Shown here piece after piece: positions 51,537 to 60,237 of a DNA stretch of 64,000 nt. Under the pieces are notes generated by a model. That model had not been told where the DNA came from, made no database searches, and saw only the letters and a list, made by a program, of their open reading frames with translations. The DNA lies in assembly GCA_028289585.1 (NCBI GenBank), contig JANQPI010000020.1:1-64000 (forward strand), in the 5' to 3' direction. A program made the translations under genes and the position numbers. Numbering within the stretch: position 1 is the stretch's first letter; each line of letters starts with the position of its first letter. This DNA comes from Candidatus Zixiibacteriota bacterium. Its GTDB lineage: Bacteria > Zixibacteria > MSB-5A5 > GN15 > FEB-12.

Positions 51537-52001
51537 TTAGCGGCAGTTGGGGCAGAGGCCGGTCACCTCGAAGCGATGCTCGAGATTCGTAAAGCCACGT
51601 TTTGCCAGCGACTTCGCAAGATCTGCAAACAGGCATTGGGACAGCGGTTCAACTTCCTGACAGTTCTTGCATTTGAAGAAATGTGCATGCTCGCATGAAT
51701 CATCCGGACGCTCACTTCGCCACCCGTAGCGCGCCGCTTCACCGTAGAACTCACTCCGAGCGACGAGTCCGAGCCGCTCGAAAAGCGTGAGCGTACGATA
51801 GACCGAGGTCAGGTCACACGCGACGAGTTCTTGATTCTGAATCTGTTGATGGATCTCCTCGGGCGTGATCCAGAGGCTGTTATGAGCAATTAACGCACGC
51901 GCAACCGCCAGGCGCGACTTGGTCACCCGGTGATGATGCTCCGAGAGCGCCTTCTTGGCTCGCTCTAACTGTGACGGTTGTGAGCTAGGCTTCGTGGCCA
52001 C
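51537..52001 (-). CDS. Fur family metalloregulator
   Basis: The protein has 154 residues. The winged helix uses DLTSVYRTLTLFERLGLV at 63-80 as the recognition region. A regulatory metal site is suggested by His105 and His107 in CEHAHFFKC, and the structural zinc by Cys111/Cys114 and Cys150/Cys153. The basic/His N-terminus (EHHHRVTKSR) is typical. Fur, Zur or PerR specificity cannot be fixed from sequence alone; the MerC neighbour hints at zinc or another soft metal. Its start overlaps the end of the MerC gene by 17 bp, so they form one transcript. Confidence 0.88.
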   Translation of the reverse strand: MATKPSSQPSQLERAKKALSEHHHRVTKSRLAVARALIAHNSLWITPEEIHQQIQNQELVACDLTSVYRTLTLFERLGLVARSEFYGEAARYGWRSERPDDSCEHAHFFKCKNCQEVEPLSQCLFADLAKSLAKRGFTNLEHRFEVTGLCPNCR

Positions 52002-52509
52002 AGACCTCCCCTTTCCGGAAGCAGGTGCATGATCTGAGGTTGAAGATGTGCGCCGTAATCAAGAGCAGACCACCCGTGATCGAGAGATACATTGGCGATA
52101 GGCCGAACAGACCGGCTTGGACATGGGCCTGTGAGGCACACCCCGGTCCAGACTCGCCAGTTACGAAGGCATCGACAATTGCCTCACCTCCGCACGCCGG
52201 TCCGCACCCCCCGGTAACAAATGCCTCGACATAGAACCCGTAGCCAAGGACCGCGATTCCGGCGATGCCGAGCACCAGCGGTAACACGGACTTGTGCATA
52301 CGGTAGTGCCGCAGGATCGTCACCAGGAAAATGCTGACGACGAATACTAAGAGTACGCCATGCACCCAGGGTGACTGAAACTGCTCCCCCAAGGCGGGCA
52401 GAAACGCCAGCAAAATCGGTGTCGCCAGGCAGTGGACGGCACACAAAGCCGACAGAAAGATCCCCACATAGTCATACCGACCGCTACTCTGTACCTGTGT
52501 CGCTGCCAT
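51985..52509 (-). CDS. MerC-domain membrane protein
   Basis: Four membrane helices. The first contains ALCAVHCLATP with Cys23 and Cys27, the MerC-type metal-binding pair. Between helices 3 and 4 lies an insertion with further cysteines (GGCGPACGG, PGCASQA), and the C-terminus is CTCFRKGEVCGHEA. MerC proteins move Hg(II) or other soft metals across the inner membrane. No other mer gene is present, and the partner is a Fur-type regulator, so a physiological metal is more likely than mercury resistance. SD AGGAGG precedes ATG. A Fur-type palindrome lies 43 bp upstream. Confidence 0.83.
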   Translation of the reverse strand: MAATQVQSSGRYDYVGIFLSALCAVHCLATPILLAFLPALGEQFQSPWVHGVLLVFVVSIFLVTILRHYRMHKSVLPLVLGIAGIAVLGYGFYVEAFVTGGCGPACGGEAIVDAFVTGESGPGCASQAHVQAGLFGLSPMYLSITGGLLLITAHIFNLRSCTCFRKGEVCGHEA

Positions 52510-52551
52510 AGTCCTCCTTGTCAGGCAGGCAAGAATAGGGGCCGACAGCTC

Positions 52552-52574
52552 TTATTGCAAATAGTTTGCAATAA
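52552..52574. promoter_or_regulatory. Fur-family operator upstream of merC-fur
   Basis: A perfect inverted repeat: TTATTGCAAA (52552-52561), TAG, TTTGCAATAA (52565-52574). The AT-rich 10-3-10 form with TGCAA half-sites fits the Fur/Zur/PerR class. It lies just upstream of the merC start, so the operon probably regulates itself. Confidence 0.7.
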
Positions 52575-52665
52575 AATGTGAGACCGGCTAATGGAGTTGA
52601 ACCATTAGCCCCGATGGCATGACCAGAAGCGTTCGTAATCGAAAGAATTGATTCCCGTTGCCAAT

Positions 52666-52691
52666 AAGTAACGAAAACGTTACCGTTACTT
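52666..52691. promoter_or_regulatory. Probable TetR operator upstream of the SRPBCC/TetR pair
   Basis: Arms AAGTAACG (52666-52673) and CGTTACTT (52684-52691), with an inner GTAACG-AAAA-CGTTAC palindrome. It ends 31 bp before the first ATG. A possible -35 TTGCCA (52658) and -10 TACCGT (52681) with 17-bp spacing are overlapped by it, as expected for repression. Confidence 0.6.
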
Positions 52692-52722
52692 ACACGAGTA
52701 CTGCTAAACCCCGGAGACTCCC

Positions 52723-53625
52723 ATGTCCCGACCCCGACTGCTTCAACTCTTCCTGGTTGCCAACGCTCTCTTCTCGATGCTCAGTGGTATCGTCTTAATC
52801 GTCATGCCCGATCGAATCGCCACGCTGCTCGGACTGCCGTCATTCGGATTCTTCGCACCGATCGGTATTGGCCTCATAGGCTGGGCATTGGTGGTCGGCT
52901 GGCAGGCGATGGTCCAGCGAAAGCTGAGCCTCGCTGTTCTGCTGATTAGTTTTGGCGATTTCGCTTGGGTTATTGGGAGTGCGATTCTTCTGATCGGTTG
53001 GGGTGACGCGCTGTCGTCAACCGGGTCGGTCGTCATTAGCTCCATTGCTATCCTCGTCGGGCTCTTCGGTGCCGGTCAACTGCTTGGAATTCGCGAGTAC
53101 CACCGCGAGGTCGATCCAACCCTGGAAACATCCTGGCGACATCAGGTATCGGTGGTTGTCGATGCATCGCCGAGCGTTCTCTGGTCTACGATACAAGATC
53201 TCAAGTCGATCGCGTCCTACTCGCCGGGTCTGGCCTCAAGCACGGTGGATCGACCGGTGCAGCCGGGAGCAGTTCGGACCTGCCATGACACTTCTGGTCG
53301 CATGTGGCAGGAAGAGTGCACGTCGATAACATCGTCAGATCGAGAACTGACGATGCGGTTCCGATCTGAACGAGACGATTGGCCGTTTCCGGTTAGCAAG
53401 ATGGTCGGGGGATGGAACGTCGATGCGGTTGGCGACGGTTCGTGCGTGACCGTCTGGTGGTCGCTCGATCCTCAGCCATCATGGGCTGGGATTATCCTGG
53501 TGCCACTTCTCGCGGCCAGCCAGGACAGGGCCATCAAGGGCGTGATCTCGCGTATGGCAGGTGAGTCGACGAAAGCTCGTTCCATCCGTAGGAAACAACG
53601 GGCACGATTGGTGGCGTGGTGCTAG
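52723..53625 (+). CDS. Membrane protein with C-terminal SRPBCC (START-like) domain
   Basis: Residues 1-125 form four membrane helices (VANALFSMLSGIVLIVM, IGIGLIGWALVVGW, and two more). Residues ~135-280 are an SRPBCC/polyketide-cyclase-like fold (VSVVVDASPSVLWSTIQDLK, YSPGLASS, WQEECTSI, SCVTVWWSLDP). It may sense or bind a hydrophobic ligand at the membrane. Its end overlaps the TetR gene, and the operator upstream suggests that TetR represses both. Confidence 0.75.
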   Translation: MSRPRLLQLFLVANALFSMLSGIVLIVMPDRIATLLGLPSFGFFAPIGIGLIGWALVVGWQAMVQRKLSLAVLLISFGDFAWVIGSAILLIGWGDALSSTGSVVISSIAILVGLFGAGQLLGIREYHREVDPTLETSWRHQVSVVVDASPSVLWSTIQDLKSIASYSPGLASSTVDRPVQPGAVRTCHDTSGRMWQEECTSITSSDRELTMRFRSERDDWPFPVSKMVGGWNVDAVGDGSCVTVWWSLDPQPSWAGIILVPLLAASQDRAIKGVISRMAGESTKARSIRRKQRARLVAWC

Positions 53626-54245
53626 CTGTGAGTGAGTCAGCTACGAACGTCATCAGCGCATCGCAGACAAAACTAACCGATACGAAGCGGGCATTACTCG
53701 AAGCTGCGGCGATCGAATTCGCCGAACATGGCTACGACGGTGTGCGTATGGAGCACGTAGCCAAACGCGCCGGATACAACAAGTCACTCGTCTATCGTTA
53801 CTTCAGTGACAAGCGTGGTCTCTTCACTGCGATGCTTCGTACGGTCTTTGAGAAGCGTGTGACTCTACTTAACAGCCTACCGGATTCGTTGGATGATTTG
53901 CTGGTCTATTGGACGCGGGCTCAACGGAGTGATCCGCACTTTCTCAGATTGATCGTTCGGGAAGCACTTCAGGACGACGGCAAAGCTCCGGTCGAAGCCG
54001 AGACAAGACGCGCCTACTACCAACAGCAGATCGAGATCCTCGATGACCTCCAAGCCAAAGAAGAGGTCGATCCGGATTTCGATCCACAGATGCTCTTCTT
54101 AGCTCTGCTGGCGATATCGGTAGTACCGACCATACTGCCCCAGATCACCCGTCTGGTGACCGGCCTAGACAGCACGAGCCAAAAATTCACCAAGGACTGG
54201 GAGGCGTTCCAACGGCTTCTGGCACACCGCTTGGCGCCATCGTGA
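53616..54245 (+). CDS. TetR/AcrR family transcriptional regulator
   Basis: GTG start overlapping the upstream gene by 10 bp; GTGs at 53619 and 53628 are alternatives. The HTH is RALLEAAAIEFAEHGYDGVR, then EHVAKRAGYNKSLVYRYFSD. The C-terminal ligand domain is helical and variable, as usual. It is predicted to bind the AAGTAACG...CGTTACTT palindrome and control the operon. Confidence 0.88.
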   Translation: MVLAVSESATNVISASQTKLTDTKRALLEAAAIEFAEHGYDGVRMEHVAKRAGYNKSLVYRYFSDKRGLFTAMLRTVFEKRVTLLNSLPDSLDDLLVYWTRAQRSDPHFLRLIVREALQDDGKAPVEAETRRAYYQQQIEILDDLQAKEEVDPDFDPQMLFLALLAISVVPTILPQITRLVTGLDSTSQKFTKDWEAFQRLLAHRLAPS

Positions 54246-54330
54246 TGACGGTACCGCGCTGGATACGGTTCCTCAAGAAGATCGGCCTGCCCGACTAGCT
54301 GCAAGCATTCCGGGATGTAGGGAATGTCGT

Positions 54331-56244
54331 TTACCTCTCGTGGTAGCCGTCGGCGAAGTCTTCGCGGATTGACTCGGCATCCCATCCGGAGTCCCCTTGC
54401 TGGTCCTCGGAAAGGTCGGCCAGCATGACCTGTTCGAGATTGTCTATTCGCTGGCGCGCCGCGGAGAAGTACGCTTGGTCATCCCCCCAGCTTTCAGCCA
54501 GCACACGCATTGTGCGTTCGTCCCCTTGCAGAAACTTCTTGGCGGCACGATGAACCTGGTGGCCCCGCAACCCGAGAACGCATAGCAGATCACTTCCCGC
54601 ACGCAATGCGGTATCAGCATTTTCGCGATAGACGTAGTCGACACCGGCTTTAACCAGATCGAACGCCTCGAACCAGCCATCGGCCCGGGCGAAGATCTTG
54701 AGATGCGGGAAATGTTTGCGTGCCAACTCAACCAACTCCATCGTCCGGCCTTCTCCACCGACGGCGATCACCAGCATCCTGGCCTCCGCAGCACCGGCGG
54801 CATGCAGGAGTTCGGACCGGCGGGCGTCGCCGTAATACGCCTTTAGTCCAAGGCGACGAAGAAAGTCGATATGCTCCGAGTTATTCTCGAGCACCGTTGG
54901 GCGGACACCATTGGCCCGCAGGAAGCGAACAACCGTGCCACCAAAATCGCCGAATCCGGCGACAATGACCGCACTCTGGTGATCAATCTGATCGGCTGCG
55001 CGGTTATCGGCCTCGCACGTACCAAAGCGCGGCTGGACCAGCCGTTCGTTGATGATCATGAGAATTGGTGTCAGCGCCATGCTGATTGCGGTGGCGGCAA
55101 TGATTGGCGCGGCGACTTCGATTGTCATCACTCCCGCCTGTAGAGCAAACGACACGAGGACGAATGCAAACTCGCCACCCTGGGCCAGAGCGAAGGTGAA
55201 CAAAAGATTCTGGTCGAGCTTCATGCCAAAGACGCGTCCGAGCAGAAACAGCACGAGCATTTTGACTGCAATGAGTCCTACAACAATCAGTGCAATGTTG
55301 ATCGGTTCAGCTGCGATCAGTGCGAAGTCGATCGACGCACCGACGGCGATGAAGAATACGCCCAGGAGCAGGCCCTTGAAGGGATCGATATCGCTTTCCA
55401 ACTCGTGGCGATATTCACTGTTAGCCAGAACAACACCAGCGACAAACGTACCAAGCGCCGGACTCAAGCCAACCTTAGTCATGAGAACAGCGATACCAAT
55501 AACCAACATCAGCGCGGCAGCAGTGAACGCCTCCCGCATGCGCGAGGACGCAACGAAGCGAAAGAACGGGCGAGCTAACACCTGACCACCAACAATAACG
55601 ATCGCGATCGCTCCCAGAACGGCCAGCGCCTCTGCCCATCCCGGCAGGGCAAGACTCTGGAGCCAGGTCTCACTGTGCGAGCCACCATCGGCGGCAACAT
55701 TGCCGCCATGGAGAGCACCATCACGGACGGCGAGCAACGGAAAGAGCGCGAGCATCGGAATGACGGCGATATCCTGCATGAGCAAGACAGCAAATGAGGA
55801 CTGCCCCCCCTCCGTCTTCATTAGCCCTTTCTCCCGCAGCGTCTGCAAAACGATCGCGGTAGACGATAGCGCGAGGGTCAGCCCGATTGCCAGAGCGGTT
55901 TGCCATGGTAGACCGACAATGAGTCCGATGCCGGCAATGACAACGGCCGATAGCACAACCTGGGCCCCACCCAAGCCGAGGACCGGAACACGCATCTCCC
56001 ACAGCCGGCGAGGTTGTAGCTCCAGACCGACGAGAAAGAGCATCATGACGACACCAAACTCGGCGAAGTGCATGACATCCTCTCCCTCGGAACCAACTAA
56101 GCCGAGCACATACGGCCCAATCAGAATTCCGGCACCGAGGTACCCAAGTACAGATCCAAGACCAAGCCGCTTGGCCAGCGGAACAGCAATCGCCGCGGCG
56201 GCAAGATAGAGCAACGCTTGAATGAACAGTGATTCGCCGTGCAT
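54331..56244 (-). CDS. KefB/KefC-like potassium/proton antiporter
   Basis: The protein has 637 residues. About 12 membrane helices of the CPA2 type fill the first 390 (LGSVLGYLGAGILIGPYVLG, VGLELQPRRLW, GLTLALSSTAIVLQTLREKG). An RCK/TrkA-N domain follows, with GFGDFGGTVVRFL as the nucleotide loop and YYGDARRSELL after it. The tail is acidic. Such proteins export K+ in response to glutathione adducts. It begins 1 bp after the stop of the KefG-like gene. Confidence 0.88.
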   Translation of the reverse strand: MHGESLFIQALLYLAAAAIAVPLAKRLGLGSVLGYLGAGILIGPYVLGLVGSEGEDVMHFAEFGVVMMLFLVGLELQPRRLWEMRVPVLGLGGAQVVLSAVVIAGIGLIVGLPWQTALAIGLTLALSSTAIVLQTLREKGLMKTEGGQSSFAVLLMQDIAVIPMLALFPLLAVRDGALHGGNVAADGGSHSETWLQSLALPGWAEALAVLGAIAIVIVGGQVLARPFFRFVASSRMREAFTAAALMLVIGIAVLMTKVGLSPALGTFVAGVVLANSEYRHELESDIDPFKGLLLGVFFIAVGASIDFALIAAEPINIALIVVGLIAVKMLVLFLLGRVFGMKLDQNLLFTFALAQGGEFAFVLVSFALQAGVMTIEVAAPIIAATAISMALTPILMIINERLVQPRFGTCEADNRAADQIDHQSAVIVAGFGDFGGTVVRFLRANGVRPTVLENNSEHIDFLRRLGLKAYYGDARRSELLHAAGAAEARMLVIAVGGEGRTMELVELARKHFPHLKIFARADGWFEAFDLVKAGVDYVYRENADTALRAGSDLLCVLGLRGHQVHRAAKKFLQGDERTMRVLAESWGDDQAYFSAARQRIDNLEQVMLADLSEDQQGDSGWDAESIREDFADGYHER

Positions 56245-56895
56245 CTACCGGATCTCCCCTCTGATGACATCATTGAGATCTTGATTGATAAACGATCGGT
56301 CTCGAGCCGCTGCCTTTTCGAGGTCGACCTGATCGTCGCGAAGCGCGATCACCAGCCGGTGATAATCTGAGGTGTGAACAGCCAATACGTCGGTCGGAAT
56401 GCGAAGAGTTGCATGAGCAACGAACGGAGCCAAGAATGTCATACCGCACAGGTGAGCTGTTTGCTCTATCGGAGCGAGAAGTTGACGAACCGTATGGCGG
56501 TTGTAACCATCGGGATGGTAGGCCGACTCTTTGCCTCCTGTTGACACAACCGAGAGCAGTGTCTTACCACGCAGAGCATTTCCGGTACTTCCGTATGCCC
56601 AACCATGCTCCAGGACGAGATCCTGCCACTCCTTGAGGATAGACGGGGTCGAGTACCAATAGAACGGATGCTGAAAAATCACGACATCGTGCGTCTCCAG
56701 CAACTCCTGCTCAGCTCGAACATCGATACAGAGATCAGGATATGCCTCGTACAGGTCGTGAAACGTTACGCCCGGAATTTGATCCAGGCCATCGATCAGC
56801 TTGCTGTTGACACGCGACTTTTGGAGGGCGGGGTGTGCGAACAACACCAGTACGGGGCGCCTTGGCTGATCGCTCGGTGACTGCATCTGATTCAT
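56245..56895 (-). CDS. KefF/KefG-like NAD(P)H oxidoreductase (flavodoxin fold)
   Basis: The protein has 216 residues. The flavodoxin-like fold opens with VLVLFAHPALQKSRVNSKLI and continues through HDVVIFQHPFYWYSTPSILK, WQDLVLEHGWAYGS and LLSVVSTGGKESAYHPDGYN, all features of the ancillary quinone reductases that activate KefB/C. A helical tail (VDLEKAAARDRSFINQ) is extra. It is directly coupled to the antiporter gene. Confidence 0.88.
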   Translation of the reverse strand: MNQMQSPSDQPRRPVLVLFAHPALQKSRVNSKLIDGLDQIPGVTFHDLYEAYPDLCIDVRAEQELLETHDVVIFQHPFYWYSTPSILKEWQDLVLEHGWAYGSTGNALRGKTLLSVVSTGGKESAYHPDGYNRHTVRQLLAPIEQTAHLCGMTFLAPFVAHATLRIPTDVLAVHTSDYHRLVIALRDDQVDLEKAAARDRSFINQDLNDVIRGEIR

Positions 56896-57127
56896 ATCTA
56901 CGTTCTCTCTAGTGCGCTTCGTGTAAAATGGTGTCGGTCATAGGGCCTGTAATGCCGGCCTACGCGGGCGCGCGAAAACGATATGTACGGATCAGCTTCT
57001 TTTTGGCAAGACCGGTTTTTGACCCAGGCTAGACAAGGGACACATCGGCTCGGCTGTTGAACATTGATGATGACAAAAGTGCGGCAGCGAACTGCAGCGA
57101 GCAGAGCTGCTTTAGGCAAACATGGAA

Positions 57128-57153
57128 ACGGGCGAGCAGAACTGCTCGCCCGT
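57128..57153 (-). terminator. Hairpin terminator after the small Cys-rich gene
   Basis: A perfect 12-bp stem, ACGGGCGAGCAG (57128-57139) with CTGCTCGCCCGT (57142-57153). On the minus strand it is followed by TTCC and an AT stretch. It ends the 57377-57183 gene. Confidence 0.65.
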
Positions 57154-57182
57154 GCGAAACCTTAATTGGGTCGATTAGCCGA

Positions 57183-57377
57183 CTAGGCCATCGCGTGGGC
57201 GGCCGGACGCTTCACGAGCTCGTGACCGCAGCAAATCAGCGCACAGTTCTCTTTCGTGCCGCAGCACTCGTCAACCGGCTCACCGGAATCCCGACACTCT
57301 TTGATAATCTTCAACTGCAGACCGCAGTCCGGGCATTCATACACGTCGTTCAGTAACAGGTCGTGACAATTCGACAT
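57183..57377 (-). CDS. Small desulfoferrodoxin-N-like Cys-rich protein
   Basis: ATG 57377 with AGGAG upstream gives 64 residues. VYECPDCGLQLKIIKEC and CALICCGHEL resemble the desulforedoxin fold (CxxC...CC). An extra CCGTKENC loop lies between. The ten cysteines suggest an iron or zinc site. No catalytic domain is attached, so it may be an electron carrier or metal-storage protein. It stands alone. Confidence 0.7.
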   Translation of the reverse strand: MSNCHDLLLNDVYECPDCGLQLKIIKECRDSGEPVDECCGTKENCALICCGHELVKRPAAHAMA

Positions 57378-57526
57378 CCTGGTCTCCTTCCTCAGTCGTG
57401 TAGCCCCTGACGTTAGAGGCACAATATACGTACTCTGGCCTGTATGCGAGTAGAAAAAAGAATGACGATACTCGTGCTGGCGAAGGCTGAGGCGAAACCG
57501 TATTTTATCGCTTAGGAGGGCAAATC

Positions 57527-57739
57527 ATGGCCGATTCAAGTGATTGCGCCAGTTGTGGATTCCGAGCAAAGTACGATGCCAACCCGACGAGCGTGTTGGG
57601 ACGATTCTGGCGGTGGCATGCAAACTGGTGCCCCGGATGGAAAGACTACATGCTGTCGCTTCCGGATGATGAGCGTCGCGACATAGCACACCGTTACGGG
57701 ATGAAGAAGTTCGACGACCAGACTGAAGACCGCCGGTAA
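57527..57739 (+). CDS. Small conserved CxxCGFRAKYD protein
   Basis: The protein has 70 residues with a very good SD (GGAGGG). It reads CASCGFRAKYDANPTSVLGR, then FWRWHANWCPGWKDYM and LPDDERRDIAHRYGMKKF. Cys pairs at the start and Cys/His in the centre could hold a zinc or iron. The form looks conserved and compact, but I know no function. Confidence 0.65.
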   Translation: MADSSDCASCGFRAKYDANPTSVLGRFWRWHANWCPGWKDYMLSLPDDERRDIAHRYGMKKFDDQTEDRR

Positions 57740-58057
57740 GATACCAACCCGCCAGTAGCGATCACCTCCCTTGGTCAGGTTCACGTCGAGAAAAACGAGA
57801 GAGAAGGCCGCGACACTCGCAATTGGCGATGTCGATCTCCTGCTCTGACTACCGGCCGCAAGATCCGTTCTCCTACAAGCTCGACGGGAAAACGTCGAGA
57901 GCAACTCGGTCAGTGTTTCATCCCGAAACGGCCTCAAGAAGTCACCAAAGAGCGACTCCTCAAGCTTGGGCGAGGAATCGGGTATAAGAAAACGGCAGGA
58001 TGGTGCGTTTTTAGAAAGAGATAGCCCGCTCGTACAATTGGTACCTATCTACTCTGC
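57740..58057. other. Intergenic region, 318 bp
   Basis: Nothing recognisable on either strand; no gene, hairpin or strong promoter. Confidence 0.4.
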
Positions 58058-58501
58058 ATGAACGACATCCGACTGACCGATTCGATCCCGCCGATCGCAG
58101 AGGCTTACTCCTTGTTTGAAAGTACCGGATGGAACAAGACGTACCGGATTCCCCCCGACATTTTCGAGACAGCGATCGAGCAGAGTTGGAGGACAACGTT
58201 TGCGCACCGCGGCAGTAAGCTCGTTGGCATGGGACGCATTGTTTCTGACGGGGCATTGTATGCTGTCCTGTTCGACATAATCGTCGATCCCCATTGTCAG
58301 CGAGCCGGTGTCGGTTCTCAGATTGTGCGGCATCTCCTCAACCACTGCCACACTGCCGGCATACGGGACATCCTTCTGTTCAGCGCCAAGGGAACGGAAG
58401 ACTACTACCGACGCTTCGGTTTTGTCCCACGACCGGCCGATGCACCGGGGATGATACTACGAGTGACAAGCGGAAACCGGGCTGTTTCGTCTCCCTCCTG
58501 A
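58058..58501 (+). CDS. GNAT family N-acetyltransferase
   Basis: The protein has 147 residues. The acetyl-CoA loop is DIIVDPHCQRAGVGSQIVRH (QRxGVG), with ILLFSAKGTEDYYRRFGF as the C-terminal strand-helix pair typical of GNATs. The substrate is unknown. The SD is poor. It lies 37 bp before the ComB-like gene on the same strand. Confidence 0.88.
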   Translation: MNDIRLTDSIPPIAEAYSLFESTGWNKTYRIPPDIFETAIEQSWRTTFAHRGSKLVGMGRIVSDGALYAVLFDIIVDPHCQRAGVGSQIVRHLLNHCHTAGIRDILLFSAKGTEDYYRRFGFVPRPADAPGMILRVTSGNRAVSSPS

Positions 58502-58538
58502 CGGAACTCAGAGTTAACCGGGCAGCCAGGTGGTATCC

Positions 58539-59303
58539 ATGGAAGTTGACTACCGTTCACAGGATCCCTTTCCCAGCAAACTCGATTGGGGACCGCCGGG
58601 CACACTGCGGGCAGCCCATCGCCGTGACATTATCGTCGTCGTTGACGTGCTTAGTTTTTCGACGACCACGATCCGGGCTACGTCACGCGGTGCGATTATC
58701 TACCCTTGTGCGAAATCTGATTCACCACAGCAGCTCGCCCACGAAGTGAAAGCCGAACTCGCCGTATCCCGTCGGGACTACCCAGAGAATGGTCGCTACT
58801 CCCTCTCTCCAACGTCGTTTGACAAGATTGCCCCGGGGACAAGAGTCGTACTTCCCTCGCTGAACGGCGCAACCTGTAGTCGATGTGCCGATGACGCCGC
58901 CGCCATACTTGTTGGAGCAATCACCAATGCGTCGGCAGTCGCCGATGAAGCGTTGAGACAACAGGAAGCAACCGGCCGTTCAGTCACCGTGATCGCCTGC
59001 GGTGAACGCGAGGAAGCACTCGGCACGAACGGCGACTTACGGATGGCAATTGAGGACTACCTGGGCGCCGGGGCGATTCTCACACACCTCGGCCCCGATA
59101 AATCACCTGAAGCACGATTATGTGAAACGGCCTATCAGAATTGTCGAACAGATCTTGCTGAACTCATCTGGGATTCGACGAGTGGCCGCGAGTTGCGGCA
59201 GCTTGGATACGGACGTGACGTCGAGATAGCCACGGCTCTCGATTCTGAAATCTCTGTCCCGCAAATGGTACGGGGAGCGTTTACGGCCAGGCTTGGGCAA
59301 TAG
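58539..59303 (+). CDS. 2-phosphosulfolactate phosphatase family protein (ComB-like)
   Basis: ATG 58539 with AGGTGG upstream. The protein has 254 residues. The core VVVDVLSFSTTTIRATSRGA, SLNGATCSRCADDAAAILVG and VIACGEREEA are the typical ComB segments, including the Asp/Ser/Thr-rich active site. ComB makes sulfolactate in coenzyme M synthesis in archaea; bacterial homologues have less clear roles. No other coenzyme M gene is here. Confidence 0.82.
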   Translation: MEVDYRSQDPFPSKLDWGPPGTLRAAHRRDIIVVVDVLSFSTTTIRATSRGAIIYPCAKSDSPQQLAHEVKAELAVSRRDYPENGRYSLSPTSFDKIAPGTRVVLPSLNGATCSRCADDAAAILVGAITNASAVADEALRQQEATGRSVTVIACGEREEALGTNGDLRMAIEDYLGAGAILTHLGPDKSPEARLCETAYQNCRTDLAELIWDSTSGRELRQLGYGRDVEIATALDSEISVPQMVRGAFTARLGQ

Positions 59304-59491
59304 CAGCGAACCAGCTACGGTTGCTCTGAACCGATCATCGACCAACAGATCCCCTTCGCACAGGCATCTGATGATTTCCGATTTGCCGCGGCGGTCGCCG
59401 GATTTGGCGTGATCCTTCGTGATACCGAGTTTCAAGGTGACGCTACGCTCGGAAATACAATAAATAATTATTGAAAAACACCGATTATACA

Positions 59492-59519
59492 TTGACAAAC
59501 GATAAATTTCTCATACTAT
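59492..59519 (+). promoter_or_regulatory. Promoter of the DUF2975/Xre operon
   Basis: TTGACA (59492-59497), a 16-bp AT-rich spacer and TACTAT (59514-59519), 31 bp before ATG. Confidence 0.6.
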
Positions 59520-59550
59520 CATCCTTACTGTAGAGACCGGGAGACTGCTC

Positions 59551-60015
59551 ATGCAGCATGGCTCAACGCTGCTTCTCAAAATCGTCGTTTCTGTCATCGG
59601 ACTGGCTGTCCTCGCCCTCTGCCTGCTCCTGCTCTGGGTAGCCACCGAGACTGTAAGTATCGATGACTATCTGACCGTACTGATCGGAATGTACACGGCC
59701 GCCCCCCCGTTCTTTTTCGCGGTCTATCAGACACTGCTGCTGCTGTCGCTGATCGATCGCGGCCAGGCATTCTCAGATCGTTCGGTTAGGGCGCTGAGAA
59801 TGATTAAGTTCTGCGGACTGGTGATTGCCACAATCTATGCACTGACATTTCCTTTCATCATTCAGGTTGCGGAGCGGGATGATGCCCCAGGCGCCGTTGC
59901 TATCGGCGCGATCATCATCCTGGCGTCCGCGGCCATCGCAACGCTGGCGGCTGTCCTGGAGCGGTTGCTGCGCGAGGCATTGGCGATGAAGGCCGAGAAC
60001 GAGCTAACGGTCTAG
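59551..60015 (+). CDS. DUF2975 membrane protein
   Basis: The protein has 154 residues in four membrane helices with the DUF2975 middle motif RGQAFSDRSVRALRMIKFCG and C-terminal VLERLLREALAMKAENELTV. It is followed 9 bp later by a small Xre regulator, the common pairing for DUF2975. Function unknown. Confidence 0.85.
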   Translation: MQHGSTLLLKIVVSVIGLAVLALCLLLLWVATETVSIDDYLTVLIGMYTAAPPFFFAVYQTLLLLSLIDRGQAFSDRSVRALRMIKFCGLVIATIYALTFPFIIQVAERDDAPGAVAIGAIIILASAAIATLAAVLERLLREALAMKAENELTV

Positions 60016-60024
60016 GCAGCCACA

Positions 60025-60237
60025 ATGGCAATCATTGTTAACATTGATGTCATGCTGGCGAAGCGGAAGATGAGCGTTACCGAACTCGCAGAACGGGTCG
60101 GGATCACGATGGCTAACATATCAATTCTCAAGAACGGCAAGGCTCGAGCAATCCGCCTGTCGACTTTGGAAGCGATCTGTCGAGCGCTCGACTGTCAACC
60201 GGGGGATATTCTGGAATACGCGGAGGAGAAATCATGA
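60025..60237 (+). CDS. Small Xre-type HTH regulator (YozG-like)
   Basis: The protein has 70 residues, essentially one HTH: DVMLAKRKMSVTELAERVGI, ANISILKNGKARAIR, LEAICRALDCQPGDILEY. It is co-transcribed with the DUF2975 gene and overlaps the next gene by 4 bp (ATGA). It probably regulates this operon. Confidence 0.88.
   Translation: MAIIVNIDVMLAKRKMSVTELAERVGITMANISILKNGKARAIRLSTLEAICRALDCQPGDILEYAEEKS

Noticed and set aside
51985-52509. Mercury resistance operon
   Set aside because: No merA, merP, merT or MerR; the partner is a Fur-type regulator.
54331-56895. TetR (53616) as regulator of the Kef genes
   Set aside because: Opposite strand, convergent layout; the palindrome lies upstream of the SRPBCC gene, not of kefG.
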